A DNA stretch of 6,197 nucleotides, taken from JBLKSS01 sp047607725. GTDB taxonomy: Bacteria; Pseudomonadota; Gammaproteobacteria; Enterobacterales; Enterobacteriaceae. Every line of letters begins with the position of its first letter. The stretch's first letter is position 1. The stretch lies in NCBI RefSeq assembly GCF_047607725.1, contig NZ_JBLKSS010000202.1, positions 1 through 6,197 on the forward strand. Reading direction: 5' to 3'. Both the position numbers and the translations under genes were made by a program. This document shows positions 1 through 6,024 of this stretch, in pieces. The notes beneath the pieces were generated by a model. That model was not told the origin of the DNA. It made no database searches and saw only the letters and a program-made list of their open reading frames with translations.

Positions 1-207
1 GTTTACCGCCGTTGCCCGGCATTGATTGGGGACAGGTTAGCCGATCTGACGGATAAGCAGCGCCAGATTGCCGATGCGCGGATGTTACTGGTGCAGCATA
101 TCATCACCATAGGGCAACAACCCCGTTATAGCTGTGCGCAGGCGATCCGCTTTATTGTCCAGCAGGCGAAAACAGGCCAGTTGCCCGAGAGCATCGCCCA
201 GGCGGCA
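1..207 (+). pseudogene. Mu-like phage transposase N-terminal fragment (partial, remnant)
   Basis: The plus-strand frame is open from the first base of the window, so the 5' end lies outside it. It reads ...LADLTDKQRQIADARMLLV..., then an Ala/Gln-rich stretch and KTGQLPESIAQAA. Mu/BcepMu/D3112-type transposases have the same layout ahead of the DDE core: an 'LT-x-QR-x2-x-ADAR-x2-LV' helix, then a helical segment and 'G-x-LP-x2-L'. I recognise this by pattern memory only. No DDE catalytic residues are present because the fragment stops early. Homology appears to end near 207, where the opposite strand becomes recognisable ycjF. The frame runs on to a stop at 303 but that tail is antisense to ycjF and meaningless. 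This looks like a decayed prophage edge joined to ycjF. Alternatives are another phage or helix-turn-helix protein, or chance openness. Confidence 0.45.
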
Positions 208-669
208 AGCCGCTGGCAAAACGCGCGCCCCTCGCCTAACGCATGGCTTTTCAGCAGGTCCGCCGCGTGGTCACGTAGCGTCACCCTTTCGCGCAGGCGA
301 TAAAGCCTGCGCCATTCGCCGCAGACCACGCCGAGGGCCGCCAGCACGATGATGCCGCCGGCTGTCAACGCACCCAGGCTGAACCACTGCTGCTGCTGCC
401 AGACGTCCACGCCCAGCGCCGCCGCTGAGCGCTAACAGGCCTATACCCGCCACCACCACCATCCGCCGCCACAGTCTGCGTTTTGGCGTCAACGCGTGGG
501 TGAGCAGCGCCTCCGGCTTGCCGTCGTCGTCTTCCGGTACCTCCGCCGGATGGGGCACAAACCCCTCGCTGTCGGCGTGAGTGAAGTGCCTGGCGGTGCG
601 CAGGCGCGGCGCCTCAGGCTCGTTCATCAGCGAATCAAAATCAATACGCGGTCGGATAGGATCGGTCAT
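208..669 (-). pseudogene. ycjF: ycjF, YcjF-family inner-membrane protein, frameshifted and truncated
   Basis: The protein starts at ATG 667-669 (MTDPIRPRIDFDS...), overlapping the ycjX stop as ATGA, which implies translational coupling. The N-terminal acidic region and the 'PKRRLWRRM' segment before the first membrane helix match E. coli YcjF (about 353 residues, DUF697-type membrane protein, Psp regulon member). A one-base shift in a G/C-rich run near 418-423 breaks the frame after 'GLLALS'. The next frame then gives 'VWQQQQWFSLGAL', a second hydrophobic segment, 'EWRRLYRLRERV' and 'GEGRAFCQRLA', all colinear with YcjF. Homology stops at about 208, roughly residue 150 of the family, where phage-like sequence begins on the other strand. 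About 200 C-terminal residues are missing, so no functional product is expected. The biochemical role of YcjF is not established. Confidence 0.9.
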
Positions 670-2065
670 CGTAATTTATCCCCCAGCAAAAACTCCATGA
701 CGGCATCCATACGAATATGCGGTAACGGGGCGTCGCTCTCACGTCCCTGCGGACGAAAGGCCTCGAACTGAAAATGCTGGTGTTGCCAAAATGCCGGTCC
801 CGGCAAGCGTGCCGGCACTTCGCCCGGATAAAACGTGAGCGGCGCTCCGTCCTCCAGCCGATCTCCTTTAAGCGCCGGCAGGCTTTGTCCCTGATGCATC
901 ACCACACCATTGACCGTGGACTGAATCGCCGCCACGCCGGCGCAATCCATACTGATGCCCTCAAAAGCGGCATTTTGCCAGGCGTCTTTCACCAACTGCT
1001 GCAAGAGCGAGATCAAATTGGCGTGCTGATCGGCGGTCACATGATCCGCTTTGCTCGCGGCAAAATCAGCTTATCGATACAGGGGGAAAACAGGCGGCGA
1101 TACAGGCTGCGCTTGCCGTAATGAAAACTGCGCATTATTGCGTCAGCGCCAAGCGCATGTCGTTGAAGGCATCGGGCCCCCAGTTAAGCGCCGCCAAACA
1201 ATCCACCAGGCCGATTTTGCCGGTCGAAACCGCTGAAATGCTGTTTGTAGAAGCATTTTACTACCTGCTGGCAATAATAGCGATAGCGATCGCGCAACAT
1301 CCCGATGTTGCTGCGTCTGTCCGCCCGCGCCAGCCGGCTCTCGTCGCCGTCGTCCAACCGCGGCCAGGGGAAAAATTGCAGCGCCGGAATGCCGGCCATG
1401 TCGCCTGGCAGCACAAACCGCCCCGGCTGGATGAAATGCAGCCCGGCTGCTTTGGCCTGCAATAAGTAGTCGGTATAGGGCTGGGCAATCGCCGCCAGCG
1501 CCCGTTCGTCCGCGGGCGCCAAGGGATCGAGCTCGGCGCCGCGCGAAAGCCAGGGCGCGGCCCACGTCGCCCGCTCCCAGTGCATGCAGACCCAGCATTT
1601 GCCGCGACCAGGTAAGATACTCTTGCTCCAGCATGGGCAAATCCAGCAGCCATTCTCCGGGGTAATCGACAATCTCCAGATACAGCGTGCCGGCCTCTTT
1701 GATGTGGCGCCATAACGCATCCCGCGCCCGGTAGAGCAGCGCCAGACGCATTTCGCTGACGCCGCGGGTCGGTACCGGCCAGGCGCGGGGGGCGAACCGC
1801 TTAGCGCCGCAATACCTTCATCGTAGGTAAAGCACGACAAACCCAGGTTCCGCTGCTGCACCCGCCGCACGCCCAGCAGCCGGCCTTCGCGGGCCACATT
1901 AAACAACGGCAGGCGTGCGCCATGATTAGCCATAAGCAGCTGATTGACGAGAGAAGTAATAAACGCGGTCTTACCGCTGCGGCTCATGCCGGTCACCGCC
2001 AGCCGCAGATGCCGGTCAAGCCCGCGATTCACCAGCGCATTAAGTTCGTTTTGCAGTCTTTTCAT
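666..2065 (-). pseudogene. ycjX: ycjX, YcjX-family P-loop NTPase, multiple frameshifts
   Basis: The start ATG is at 2063-2065, preceded by an AAAGG ribosome site at about 2073-2077. The N-terminus MKRLQNELNALVNRG and the Walker A motif G26-MSRS-G31-K32-T33 match E. coli YcjX (465 residues, DUF463 P-loop NTPase, Psp regulon). Homology continues to the native C-terminus (...LLGDKLR, stop 666-668) but hops between frames. The breaks are: a lost base in the G6 run at 1777-1782 (before 'WPVPTRGVSEMRLAL'); a shift near 1575-1595 (before 'LSRGAELDPLAPADE'); an extra base in the T4 run at 1215-1218 (before 'LVDCLAALNWGPDAFNDMR'); a lost base near 1135-1138 ('ALTQ' then 'MRSFHYGKRSLYRRL'); and a lost base in the A4 run at 1062-1065 (before 'AASKADHVTADQHAN'). 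The natural product would end at the first shift, about 90-115 residues in. Five independent lesions argue against sequencing error. Confidence 0.95.
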
Positions 2066-2362
2066 GGCGGTTTACCTTTGCTCTTCCCTGTTTCTTCACG
2101 TCACGGCGTGCGGCTATTGTAGCGGAAACAGCAACGCCGTCCGCATTTTTTGCCCGCCGTTGAGCGGGTGGAAGCCAGCGAAGCTGAGGCCAGACCCAAC
2201 GCGCGCCCTTTCCCACCTAGCTCATTCGCCCCCCTCTTGGCAGGGAAACGCCGGCGTACACCGCCAACCTGTCCGCAATGTGTGCCGTCTGCCGCGAGGG
2301 CTCAGCCGCCTGCGCCAGGGGCTTCGATAAATAGTCGGGGGGAGGAATAGACGATGCGCACC
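2066..2362. other. Gene-free gap between pspD and ycjX
   Basis: I find no recognisable protein in any frame here and no pspE-like rhodanese signature. On the minus strand, TACAAT (2121-2116) is a good -10 hexamer about 50 bases upstream of the ycjX start, but no convincing -35 lies 16-18 bases further up, so a ycjX promoter is only possible. A short inverted repeat, CCCGC (2153-2157) and GCGGG (2164-2168), lies next to a T6 run at 2146-2151, but the run is on the wrong side for an intrinsic terminator in either direction. The stretch is probably eroded spacer, or debris of an ancestral pspD-ycjX junction. Confidence 0.5.
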
Positions 2363-2619
2363 TTAGGGGGCCGGCGCAAGCCGCGTCACCACGGTCGGCG
2401 GCGCTCGATGCTCAACGGCGGCGTAACGGCCTGCCCGAGGCGGCACCACGGCCGGCGTGATGTAACGCGCCAGATGACCGGCCGCCAGGGTCAATAGCGG
2501 CTGAAGCAACAATCCCAGCGCCAGCCGCAGCGGGCGATGCGGGCCAAAAGCCAGGCGCTTAGGGCGGCAGGGACTCGGCTTAACAACGCCAGCAAAAGAA
2601 AACGGACGAGCGCGATCAT
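2363..2619 (-). pseudogene. pspD: pspD, phage shock protein D, frameshifted
   Basis: The start ATG (2617-2619) overlaps the pspC stop as ATGA. The first frame gives about 30 residues of hydrophobic, PspD-like sequence (MIALVRFLLLALL..., then 'PAALSAWLLARIAR'), then continues out of register to a stop at 2491-2493, for 42 codons. The neighbouring frame, entered near 2530-2545, carries the rest of the family pattern: 'RPLRLALGLLLQPLL' aligns with 'RPLKMLLAVALEPLL' of the 73-residue E. coli protein, followed by 'AAGHLARYI'. After the homology ends (about 2459) this frame runs on to a stop at 2363 with a Pro/Arg-rich tail that PspD lacks, so the native stop is also lost. PspD is a small peripheral inner-membrane protein of the Psp regulon with an auxiliary role. 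A functional product is unlikely. Confidence 0.8.
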
Positions 2620-2972
2620 AGCTGACGGAACCGGTTACGCAGGCTAAAAGCCGGCGACGTGACATACCGTTCCACCCGACGTAACTGCTGTTCACTCTCT
2701 GACAACAGCGCATCTGTCCGATCCAACTGCTGGCCGGGCGCCAGGCCGTCTTGTCCGTGATAGGCCGACGGGGGTGCGGGCTCTAACCAGAACGCCAAAA
2801 TCCCATACGCCAACAGCGTCAACATAAACAGGCCGAAAATCATCGACAGCACGACGATGACGCGCACCAGCCGCATCGGTACGGCGAAATAGTGGGCGAT
2901 ACCGGCGCAAACGCCGCGGATCATGCCCTCATCGGGGCGGCGATACAGCTTTTTGCTCAAATCAACCGTCAT
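2616..2972 (-). CDS. pspC: PspC, inner-membrane envelope-stress sensor
   Basis: Together with PspB, PspC senses inner-membrane stress and releases PspF by drawing PspA to the membrane. The protein has 118 residues against 119 in E. coli. The PspC domain begins with SKKLYRRPDEGMIRGVCAG (residues 6-24), which is highly conserved. A transmembrane helix spans about residues 36-63 (LVRVIVVLSMIF...AFWLEP). The C-terminal part (about 83-103) is a Leu-spaced helix suited to contacting PspA or PspB. I chose ATG 2970-2972 because it sits one base after the pspB stop, has GGAGG about 10 bases upstream (2983-2987), and begins where family homology begins. An in-frame extension to 3083 is only antiphase pspB sequence. 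It overlaps pspD by ATGA. It is intact and looks functional. Confidence 0.97.
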   Translation of the reverse strand: MTVDLSKKLYRRPDEGMIRGVCAGIAHYFAVPMRLVRVIVVLSMIFGLFMLTLLAYGILAFWLEPAPPSAYHGQDGLAPGQQLDRTDALLSESEQQLRRVERYVTSPAFSLRNRFRQL

Positions 2973-2973
2973 C

Positions 2974-3207
2974 TTATTCTTGCCTCCAATTAGGGTGTTC
3001 CGCGTCCAGAATATCTTCCAGCGCTTGGATACGGGCCTGCATGCGCTCGGCGTCGCGGGTAAGCTGCGCCAACCGCTGCGCATCTTGTTGGCCCAGGCGG
3101 CTTCCCTGTTGACGACGGCTGTTATAGTGCAGCCATAACCAGACAGGCGCGACGAATAAAATAAATATAGTCAGCGGTATGGTCAGCACGACTAACAGGG
3201 CATCCAT
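2974..3207 (-). CDS. pspB: PspB, envelope-stress signalling membrane protein
   Basis: PspB is the small bitopic partner of PspC. The two positively control the response by relieving PspA inhibition of PspF. The protein has 77 residues (E. coli 74). A membrane helix at about residues 5-27 contains IPLTIFILFVAPVWLWLHY, near-identical to E. coli. A charged coiled-coil-prone region (about 41-70, 'QRLAQLTRDAERMQARIQALE') and the hallmark end 'ILDAEHPNWR' follow. The start ATG at 3205-3207 has a strong AAGGAG site about 6 bases upstream. The gene is intact. It lies 80 bases after pspA and one base before pspC, so B and C are probably translated together at lower levels than A. Confidence 0.98.
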   Translation of the reverse strand: MDALLVVLTIPLTIFILFVAPVWLWLHYNSRRQQGSRLGQQDAQRLAQLTRDAERMQARIQALEDILDAEHPNWRQE

Positions 3208-3287
3208 GATTTCTCCTTATGTGGTCTTTGTAGCTCGAACGCCGCGGCGAAGCGCACAACGGCGCCTGCTGCCAAGCGGCGCGGCAT
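3208..3287 (-). promoter_or_regulatory. pspA-pspB intergenic inverted repeat (possible mRNA hairpin)
   Basis: In the spacer, GCCGCG (3241-3246) and CGCGGC (3280-3285) form a perfect 6-base inverted repeat around a G/C-rich core that includes the palindrome GGCGCC (3261-3266). In the pspA-pspB transcript this could fold into a long-looped stem just after the pspA stop. There is no following T run, so it is not a classical terminator. In E. coli PspA is far more abundant than PspB and PspC, and a structure here could contribute by stabilising or separating the upstream message. That role is inference only. Confidence 0.35.
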
Positions 3288-3950
3288 TCAGCCTTGGTGC
3301 AACTTGTTTTTTAGCGCCGCCCACTGCTCGTTGATCTCATCGTCGGCCTTCAACTCGGCGAACTGCTGATCCAACGATTTTTGCTTGCCGAAACCGACGC
3401 TTTCCGCTTCCGCTTCCATTTGATCAATTCGGCGTTCAAATTGTTCAAAACGCGCCAGGGCCTGATCCAGTTTACCGCTGTCGAGCTGGCGCCGAACATC
3501 ACGGGACGACGAGGCGGCCTGATGGCGAAGCGTCAGCGCCTGCTGGCGGGCACGGGTTTCGGCCAGTTTGTTTTCCAATTCTCCGATTTCGTGCTTCATC
3601 CGCACCAACGTCTCTTCGATAACCGCCACGTCCTGACGCAGTGCCGCCGCAAGTTTGACCAAACGTTGTTTTTCCATCAGCGCGGCGCGCGCCAGATCTT
3701 CTTTATCTTTTGACAGCGCCAGTTCCGCTTTGCTTTGCCACTCGGCCTGCTGATTATCAGCCTGTTCGATGTGGCGCAGCAGTTGTTTCTTTTCCGCCAG
3801 CGCCTGCGCGGAGGTCGTACGGACCTCAACCAGCGTATCCTCCATTTCCTGAATCATCAGGCGCACCAGTTTTTCCGGGTCTTCCGCCTTATCCAGCAGT
3901 CCATTGATGTTGGCGTTGACGATGTCGGTAAAGCGCGAAAAAATGCCCAT
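3288..3950 (-). CDS. pspA: PspA, phage shock protein A (membrane effector and PspF inhibitor)
   Basis: PspA binds and inhibits the PspF AAA+ domain. Under stress it moves to the inner membrane, oligomerises and limits proton leakage (ESCRT-III/Vipp1/PspA superfamily). The protein has 220 residues (E. coli 222). The N-terminal amphipathic helix MGIFSRFTDIVNANINGLLD, which binds membrane, is intact, followed by 'AEDPEKLVRLMIQEMEDTLVEVR'. Long helical hairpin regions rich in Glu, Lys, Gln and Ala fill residues 25-185, with the conserved blocks 'IGELENKLAETRARQQAL' and 'RRQLDSGKLDQALARFEQFE'. The tail reads 'FGKQKSLDQQFAELKADD'. An AGAGGAAG ribosome site lies about 8 bases before ATG 3948-3950. 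It is the first gene of the operon, driven by the sigma-54 promoter upstream. No lesion is seen. Confidence 0.99.
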   Translation of the reverse strand: MGIFSRFTDIVNANINGLLDKAEDPEKLVRLMIQEMEDTLVEVRTTSAQALAEKKQLLRHIEQADNQQAEWQSKAELALSKDKEDLARAALMEKQRLVKLAAALRQDVAVIEETLVRMKHEIGELENKLAETRARQQALTLRHQAASSSRDVRRQLDSGKLDQALARFEQFERRIDQMEAEAESVGFGKQKSLDQQFAELKADDEINEQWAALKNKLHQG

Positions 3951-3997
3951 AATTCACTTCCTCTTGATGTCGCAAATAAACGGTCCCGCACAGTAAT

Positions 3998-4013
3998 ACA
4001 TTTTTCGTGCCAA
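3998..4013 (-). promoter_or_regulatory. sigma-54 promoter of the pspA operon
   Basis: Read on the minus strand, TTGGCACG (4013-4006) is an excellent -24 element. After five A residues it is followed by TGT (4000-3998), with -12 tetrad ATGT at 4001-3998 against consensus TTGC. The GG-to-GT spacing is the required one turn. From memory, the E. coli pspA promoter also has GT rather than GC at -12. Transcription should start near 3987, leaving an untranslated leader of about 37 bases. Activation needs PspF bound upstream plus DNA bending. Confidence 0.88.
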
Positions 4014-4040
4014 TGTTGCTTATCGAATTATCTCTTTGAA

Positions 4041-4053
4041 AATCAGCGTGTTT
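4041..4053. promoter_or_regulatory. Candidate IHF binding site
   Basis: AATCAGCGTGTTT matches the IHF consensus WATCAANNNNTTR at all but two specified positions (the second A of CAA, and the final R). It lies between the sigma-54 promoter and the PspF-type upstream site, centred about 60 bases upstream of the predicted pspA start. That is the position IHF occupies in E. coli psp, where it bends DNA to bring PspF to the holoenzyme. The assignment rests on position and consensus only. Confidence 0.5.
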
Positions 4054-4058
4054 TAAAT

Positions 4059-4086
4059 TTGACCCTTCACCCGCTTGGAGTATAGT
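4059..4086 (+). promoter_or_regulatory. sigma-70 promoter for pspF
   Basis: TTGACC (4059-4064) and TATAGT (4081-4086) are separated by 16 bases, each differing from consensus at one or two positions. Transcription would start near 4093, about 27 bases before the pspF ATG. The -10 overlaps the inverted repeat proposed as the PspF upstream site, so PspF bound there would block its own promoter, which is the known negative autoregulation of pspF in E. coli. Confidence 0.7.
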
Positions 4087-4100
4087 GGTGATATACACTA
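4083..4100. promoter_or_regulatory. Candidate PspF upstream activating sequence
   Basis: TAGTG (4083-4087) and CACTA (4096-4100) are perfect inverted half-sites around an A/T-containing 8-base centre. The dyad is centred about 104 bases upstream of the predicted pspA start, within the range of the E. coli UAS I/II pair (about -80 to -126). It also covers the pspF -10 and start region. A second, less clear site may adjoin it. The dyad is seen directly. Its binding by PspF is inferred from position. Confidence 0.55.
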
Positions 4101-4119
4101 ACTGTTGGCGAAATTAACC

Positions 4120-5106
4120 ATGTCTGAATTCCCTCATGACACCCTGCTTGGCCAGTCCAATGACTTTCTGGAAGTGCTCGAGCAGGTATCACGCTTAGCT
4201 AGGCTGCAAAAACCCGTGCTGGTCATGGGTGAACGCGGCACCGGTAAAGAGCTCATCGCCCGGCGGTTACACTATTTGTCGCCACGCTGGCAAGGTCCCC
4301 TTATCTCGCTTAACTGCGCCGCGCTTAATGAGAACTTGCTCGACTCGGAGCTTTTCGGCCATGAGGCCGGCGCGTTTACCGGCGCGCAAAAACGCCACCA
4401 GGGGCGGTTCGAGCGCGCCGACGGGGGTACCCTATTCCTGGATGAATTGGCTAACGCCCCCATGATGGTCCAGGAAAAGCTGCTGCGAGTGATTGAATAT
4501 GGCGAGCTGGAGCGCGTAGGAGGCAGCCAGCCGCTACAGGTGGACGTCCGCTTGGTTTGTGCCACCAACGCCGACCTGCCGGCGCTGGCGCTGGCCGGCG
4601 ATTTTCGGGCCGATTTGCTCGACAGGCTGACATTCGATGTGGTGGCCCTGCCGCCGCTGCGGGCGCGGCCGGACGATATTATGGTGATGGCCGAGCATTT
4701 CGCTATGCAAATGTGCCGCGAGTTGGGACAACCGCTGTTTCCGGGTTTCAGCGCCGAAGCACGGCAAAGCCTGCTCGGCTACGGTTGGCCGGGCAACGTG
4801 CGCGAGCTGAAAAATGTCGTGGAGCGGTCACTCTATCGCCATGACAGCAGCGACCGTCCCCTGAGCCAGATTATTATCAACCCGTTTGAGGCGGTGTGTC
4901 TGGCGCCGGTCTCGCCGCCAGCGTCCTCCCCGCCTTCGCTGCCGCTAGATTTGCGCGACTGGCTGCGAGAGCAGGAAAAACGATGGATTGAAGAGGCGCT
5001 GGCCCGCACGCATTATCAGCAACACCAGGCCGCCGACATGCTGGCCCTGAGCTATCATCAACTACGCGGCATGATGAAAAAACACTGCATCAAAGCCCGT
5101 CCCTGA
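4120..5106 (+). CDS. pspF: PspF, sigma-54-dependent transcriptional activator of psp
   Basis: PspF is an AAA+ enhancer-binding protein that remodels sigma-54 RNA polymerase at the pspA promoter. The protein has 328 residues from ATG 4120 (E. coli about 325). It has no N-terminal receiver domain, as expected. Walker A is GERGTGKE (37-44). Trp57 corresponds to E. coli Trp56, a residue needed for inhibition by PspA. The sigma-54 contact loop GAFTGA is at 84-89 and Walker B GGTLFLDE at 102-109, followed by 'FRADLLDRL' with arginine-finger residues and 'WPGNVRELKNVVERS'. The C-terminal helix-turn-helix includes 'HQAADMLALSYHQLRGMMKKH'. An in-frame TTG at 4105 lies upstream, but ATG 4120 fits the family N-terminus better. 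No strong Shine-Dalgarno precedes it, which suits the low constitutive level of PspF. It is divergent from pspA and fully intact. Confidence 0.98.
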   Translation: MSEFPHDTLLGQSNDFLEVLEQVSRLARLQKPVLVMGERGTGKELIARRLHYLSPRWQGPLISLNCAALNENLLDSELFGHEAGAFTGAQKRHQGRFERADGGTLFLDELANAPMMVQEKLLRVIEYGELERVGGSQPLQVDVRLVCATNADLPALALAGDFRADLLDRLTFDVVALPPLRARPDDIMVMAEHFAMQMCRELGQPLFPGFSAEARQSLLGYGWPGNVRELKNVVERSLYRHDSSDRPLSQIIINPFEAVCLAPVSPPASSPPSLPLDLRDWLREQEKRWIEEALARTHYQQHQAADMLALSYHQLRGMMKKHCIKARP

Positions 5107-5355
5107 CCGCGGGGCGCTTTCAACCGACAGCGCCTTCGCCACATCATGTTGTTAACGCCTTATTTAACCGTTCGCTATTGCACCGGGCTGGCGCACTTCC
5201 TAAAATCCGCCAGGCTGAATTGATTTTTCTTCTCAAGCGCGGCGCGTCTGCCGCGAACAGGAACATTGGCGTTCAATAATACTGTCCAAGTTGGATGCCG
5301 GCAGCGCCAGCTGCCGCGGCGCCGATGATTGGTTTTGACCCAGGGAGGGGTAAAT
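5107..5355. other. Spacer between pspF and an unidentified ORF
   Basis: No gene is recognised here. GGCGCT (5113-5118) and AGCGCC (5129-5134) form a 6-base stem with a 10-base loop just after the pspF stop. No T run follows, so it is at best a weak or Rho-assisted end signal for pspF. I see no clear sigma-70 promoter for the downstream frame. Sap or other transport genes that might be expected near pspF are not detectable. Confidence 0.45.
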
Positions 5356-6024
5356 ATGCCTGCATCGCTACAACACCATCGTACGACCACCAGTCTATTC
5401 CAGCATCACCAAAAGCGCACTGAGCCGCCGTTGCAGAAGGAATTACACCACCTGGCGCAGCGGCCCGGCGACGCCGAGAAATATTGGCGGGCCGTGGGTT
5501 ATCTCAGTCTTATCGGCATTATCACCCAAATCGGCGCCGTCGCCGTGCTGCCCGACCGACCGCTGGCACATACCGGCGGCCGGGCCGTAGTGCGTCAACC
5601 GGCGGCGGGTGATTGCACCCGCGGTAATACCACTGTCGATGCCGCCGGCGCTTGCGCTTGGATGAAGAGCCGCATGACCGGCATGCGCGGTTTGACGGGT
5701 AAAGGGCTGTCGCCCGCCCGGGCGGTTGACCCGGGATTGAGTTATCAAACGAGCCAAGCGCTACGCGCTGCCGCCAACCCGGATCGAGAGCAGGATGCCC
5801 CCCTGGGGCCACAGCAGACGCGGCATAATGGGCCAAGGCAGGAGGCCCGCCACCGGCGGTGCCTTGCCGCCCACCGTGCGCGCAAGCAAAAGACAACGCC
5901 GGCGGTGGACGTCGCCGATAGATCGGCCATTGCACCAGCCAGGAACGCTAGTGCGGCGAGTCCCCACACAACCGCCGTCAAGCCAGCCCGTGCACCTGCC
6001 GCGAAAAGGCCCCACCAGCCGTAA
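5356..6024 (+). CDS. Unidentified hypothetical protein, cut by IS66 end
   Basis: I do not recognise this frame. It has 222 codons from ATG 5356, preceded by an exceptionally strong ribosome site, AGGGAGGGG (5342-5350), at ideal spacing. Residues 1-45 are His/Gln-rich and polar (MPASLQHHRTTTSLFQHHQ...). About residues 50-68 give one hydrophobic helix (YWRAVGYLSLIGIITQIGAVAV). No cysteine cluster or catalytic motif is seen. The last 80 codons or so are Arg/Pro/Gln-rich with AGG, AGA and CCA codons, and look like antisense of a minus-strand frame. The stop TAA (6022-6024) is formed by the IS66 terminus, so the original frame may have been longer. The first 70-100 codons are the most gene-like part. 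It may be a decayed or spurious gene in G/C-rich sequence. Confidence 0.35.
   Translation: MPASLQHHRTTTSLFQHHQKRTEPPLQKELHHLAQRPGDAEKYWRAVGYLSLIGIITQIGAVAVLPDRPLAHTGGRAVVRQPAAGDCTRGNTTVDAAGACAWMKSRMTGMRGLTGKGLSPARAVDPGLSYQTSQALRAAANPDREQDAPLGPQQTRHNGPRQEARHRRCLAAHRARKQKTTPAVDVADRSAIAPARNASAASPHTTAVKPARAPAAKRPHQP
5761..6020 (-). pseudogene. Possible membrane-protein remnant interrupted by IS66
   Basis: Read on the minus strand from the IS66 junction, the sequence gives GWWGLFAAGARAGLTAVVWG and then 'LAALAFLAGAMADLSATST', followed by 'AGVVFCLRA'. This is two hydrophobic stretches with common codons. Near 5875-5880 a shift to the next frame gives 'VGGKAPPVAGLLPWPIMPRL' and then 'LWPQGGILLSI' before a TAG at 5761-5763. 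The hydrophobic pattern and codon choice are more protein-like than the plus-strand frame over the same bases. I cannot name the family. The spacing of 'GK-x-P...LPW...RLLWP' faintly recalls membrane-anchored phosphatase-type proteins, but that is too weak to use. If real, its 5' part lies beyond the insertion element, and it is both frameshifted and disrupted. Confidence 0.25.

Noticed and set aside
774..1465. Several plus-strand ORFs of about 115 codons opposite ycjX
   Set aside because: They are antisense shadows. Minus-strand homology to YcjX accounts for the bases.
2153..2168. CCCGC/GCGGG hairpin next to a T6 run as an intrinsic terminator
   Set aside because: The T run lies 5' of the stem on the plus strand, and on the minus strand it becomes an A run after the stem. 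Neither orientation fits a terminator.
2150..2350. Plus-strand ORF in the pspD-ycjX gap as a small gene
   Set aside because: Its Pro/Arg/Ala-rich composition, lack of a good ribosome site and lack of any recognisable motif fit chance openness in G/C-rich DNA.
2363..2713. 116-codon minus-strand ORF as an intact long PspD
   Set aside because: Its first 55 or so codons are out-of-frame pspC and pspD sequence. Only the middle matches PspD, and the native start is in another frame.
2692..2910. Arg-rich minus-strand ORF inside pspC
   Set aside because: It is an out-of-frame shadow of pspC, whose own frame is highly conserved.
4105..4119. TTG start giving pspF five extra residues
   Set aside because: There is no ribosome site before it, and family proteins begin near the ATG at 4120.
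5113..5134. GGCGCT/AGCGCC stem as the pspF terminator
   Set aside because: The loop is long and no U tract follows, so it was kept only as a remark on the spacer.
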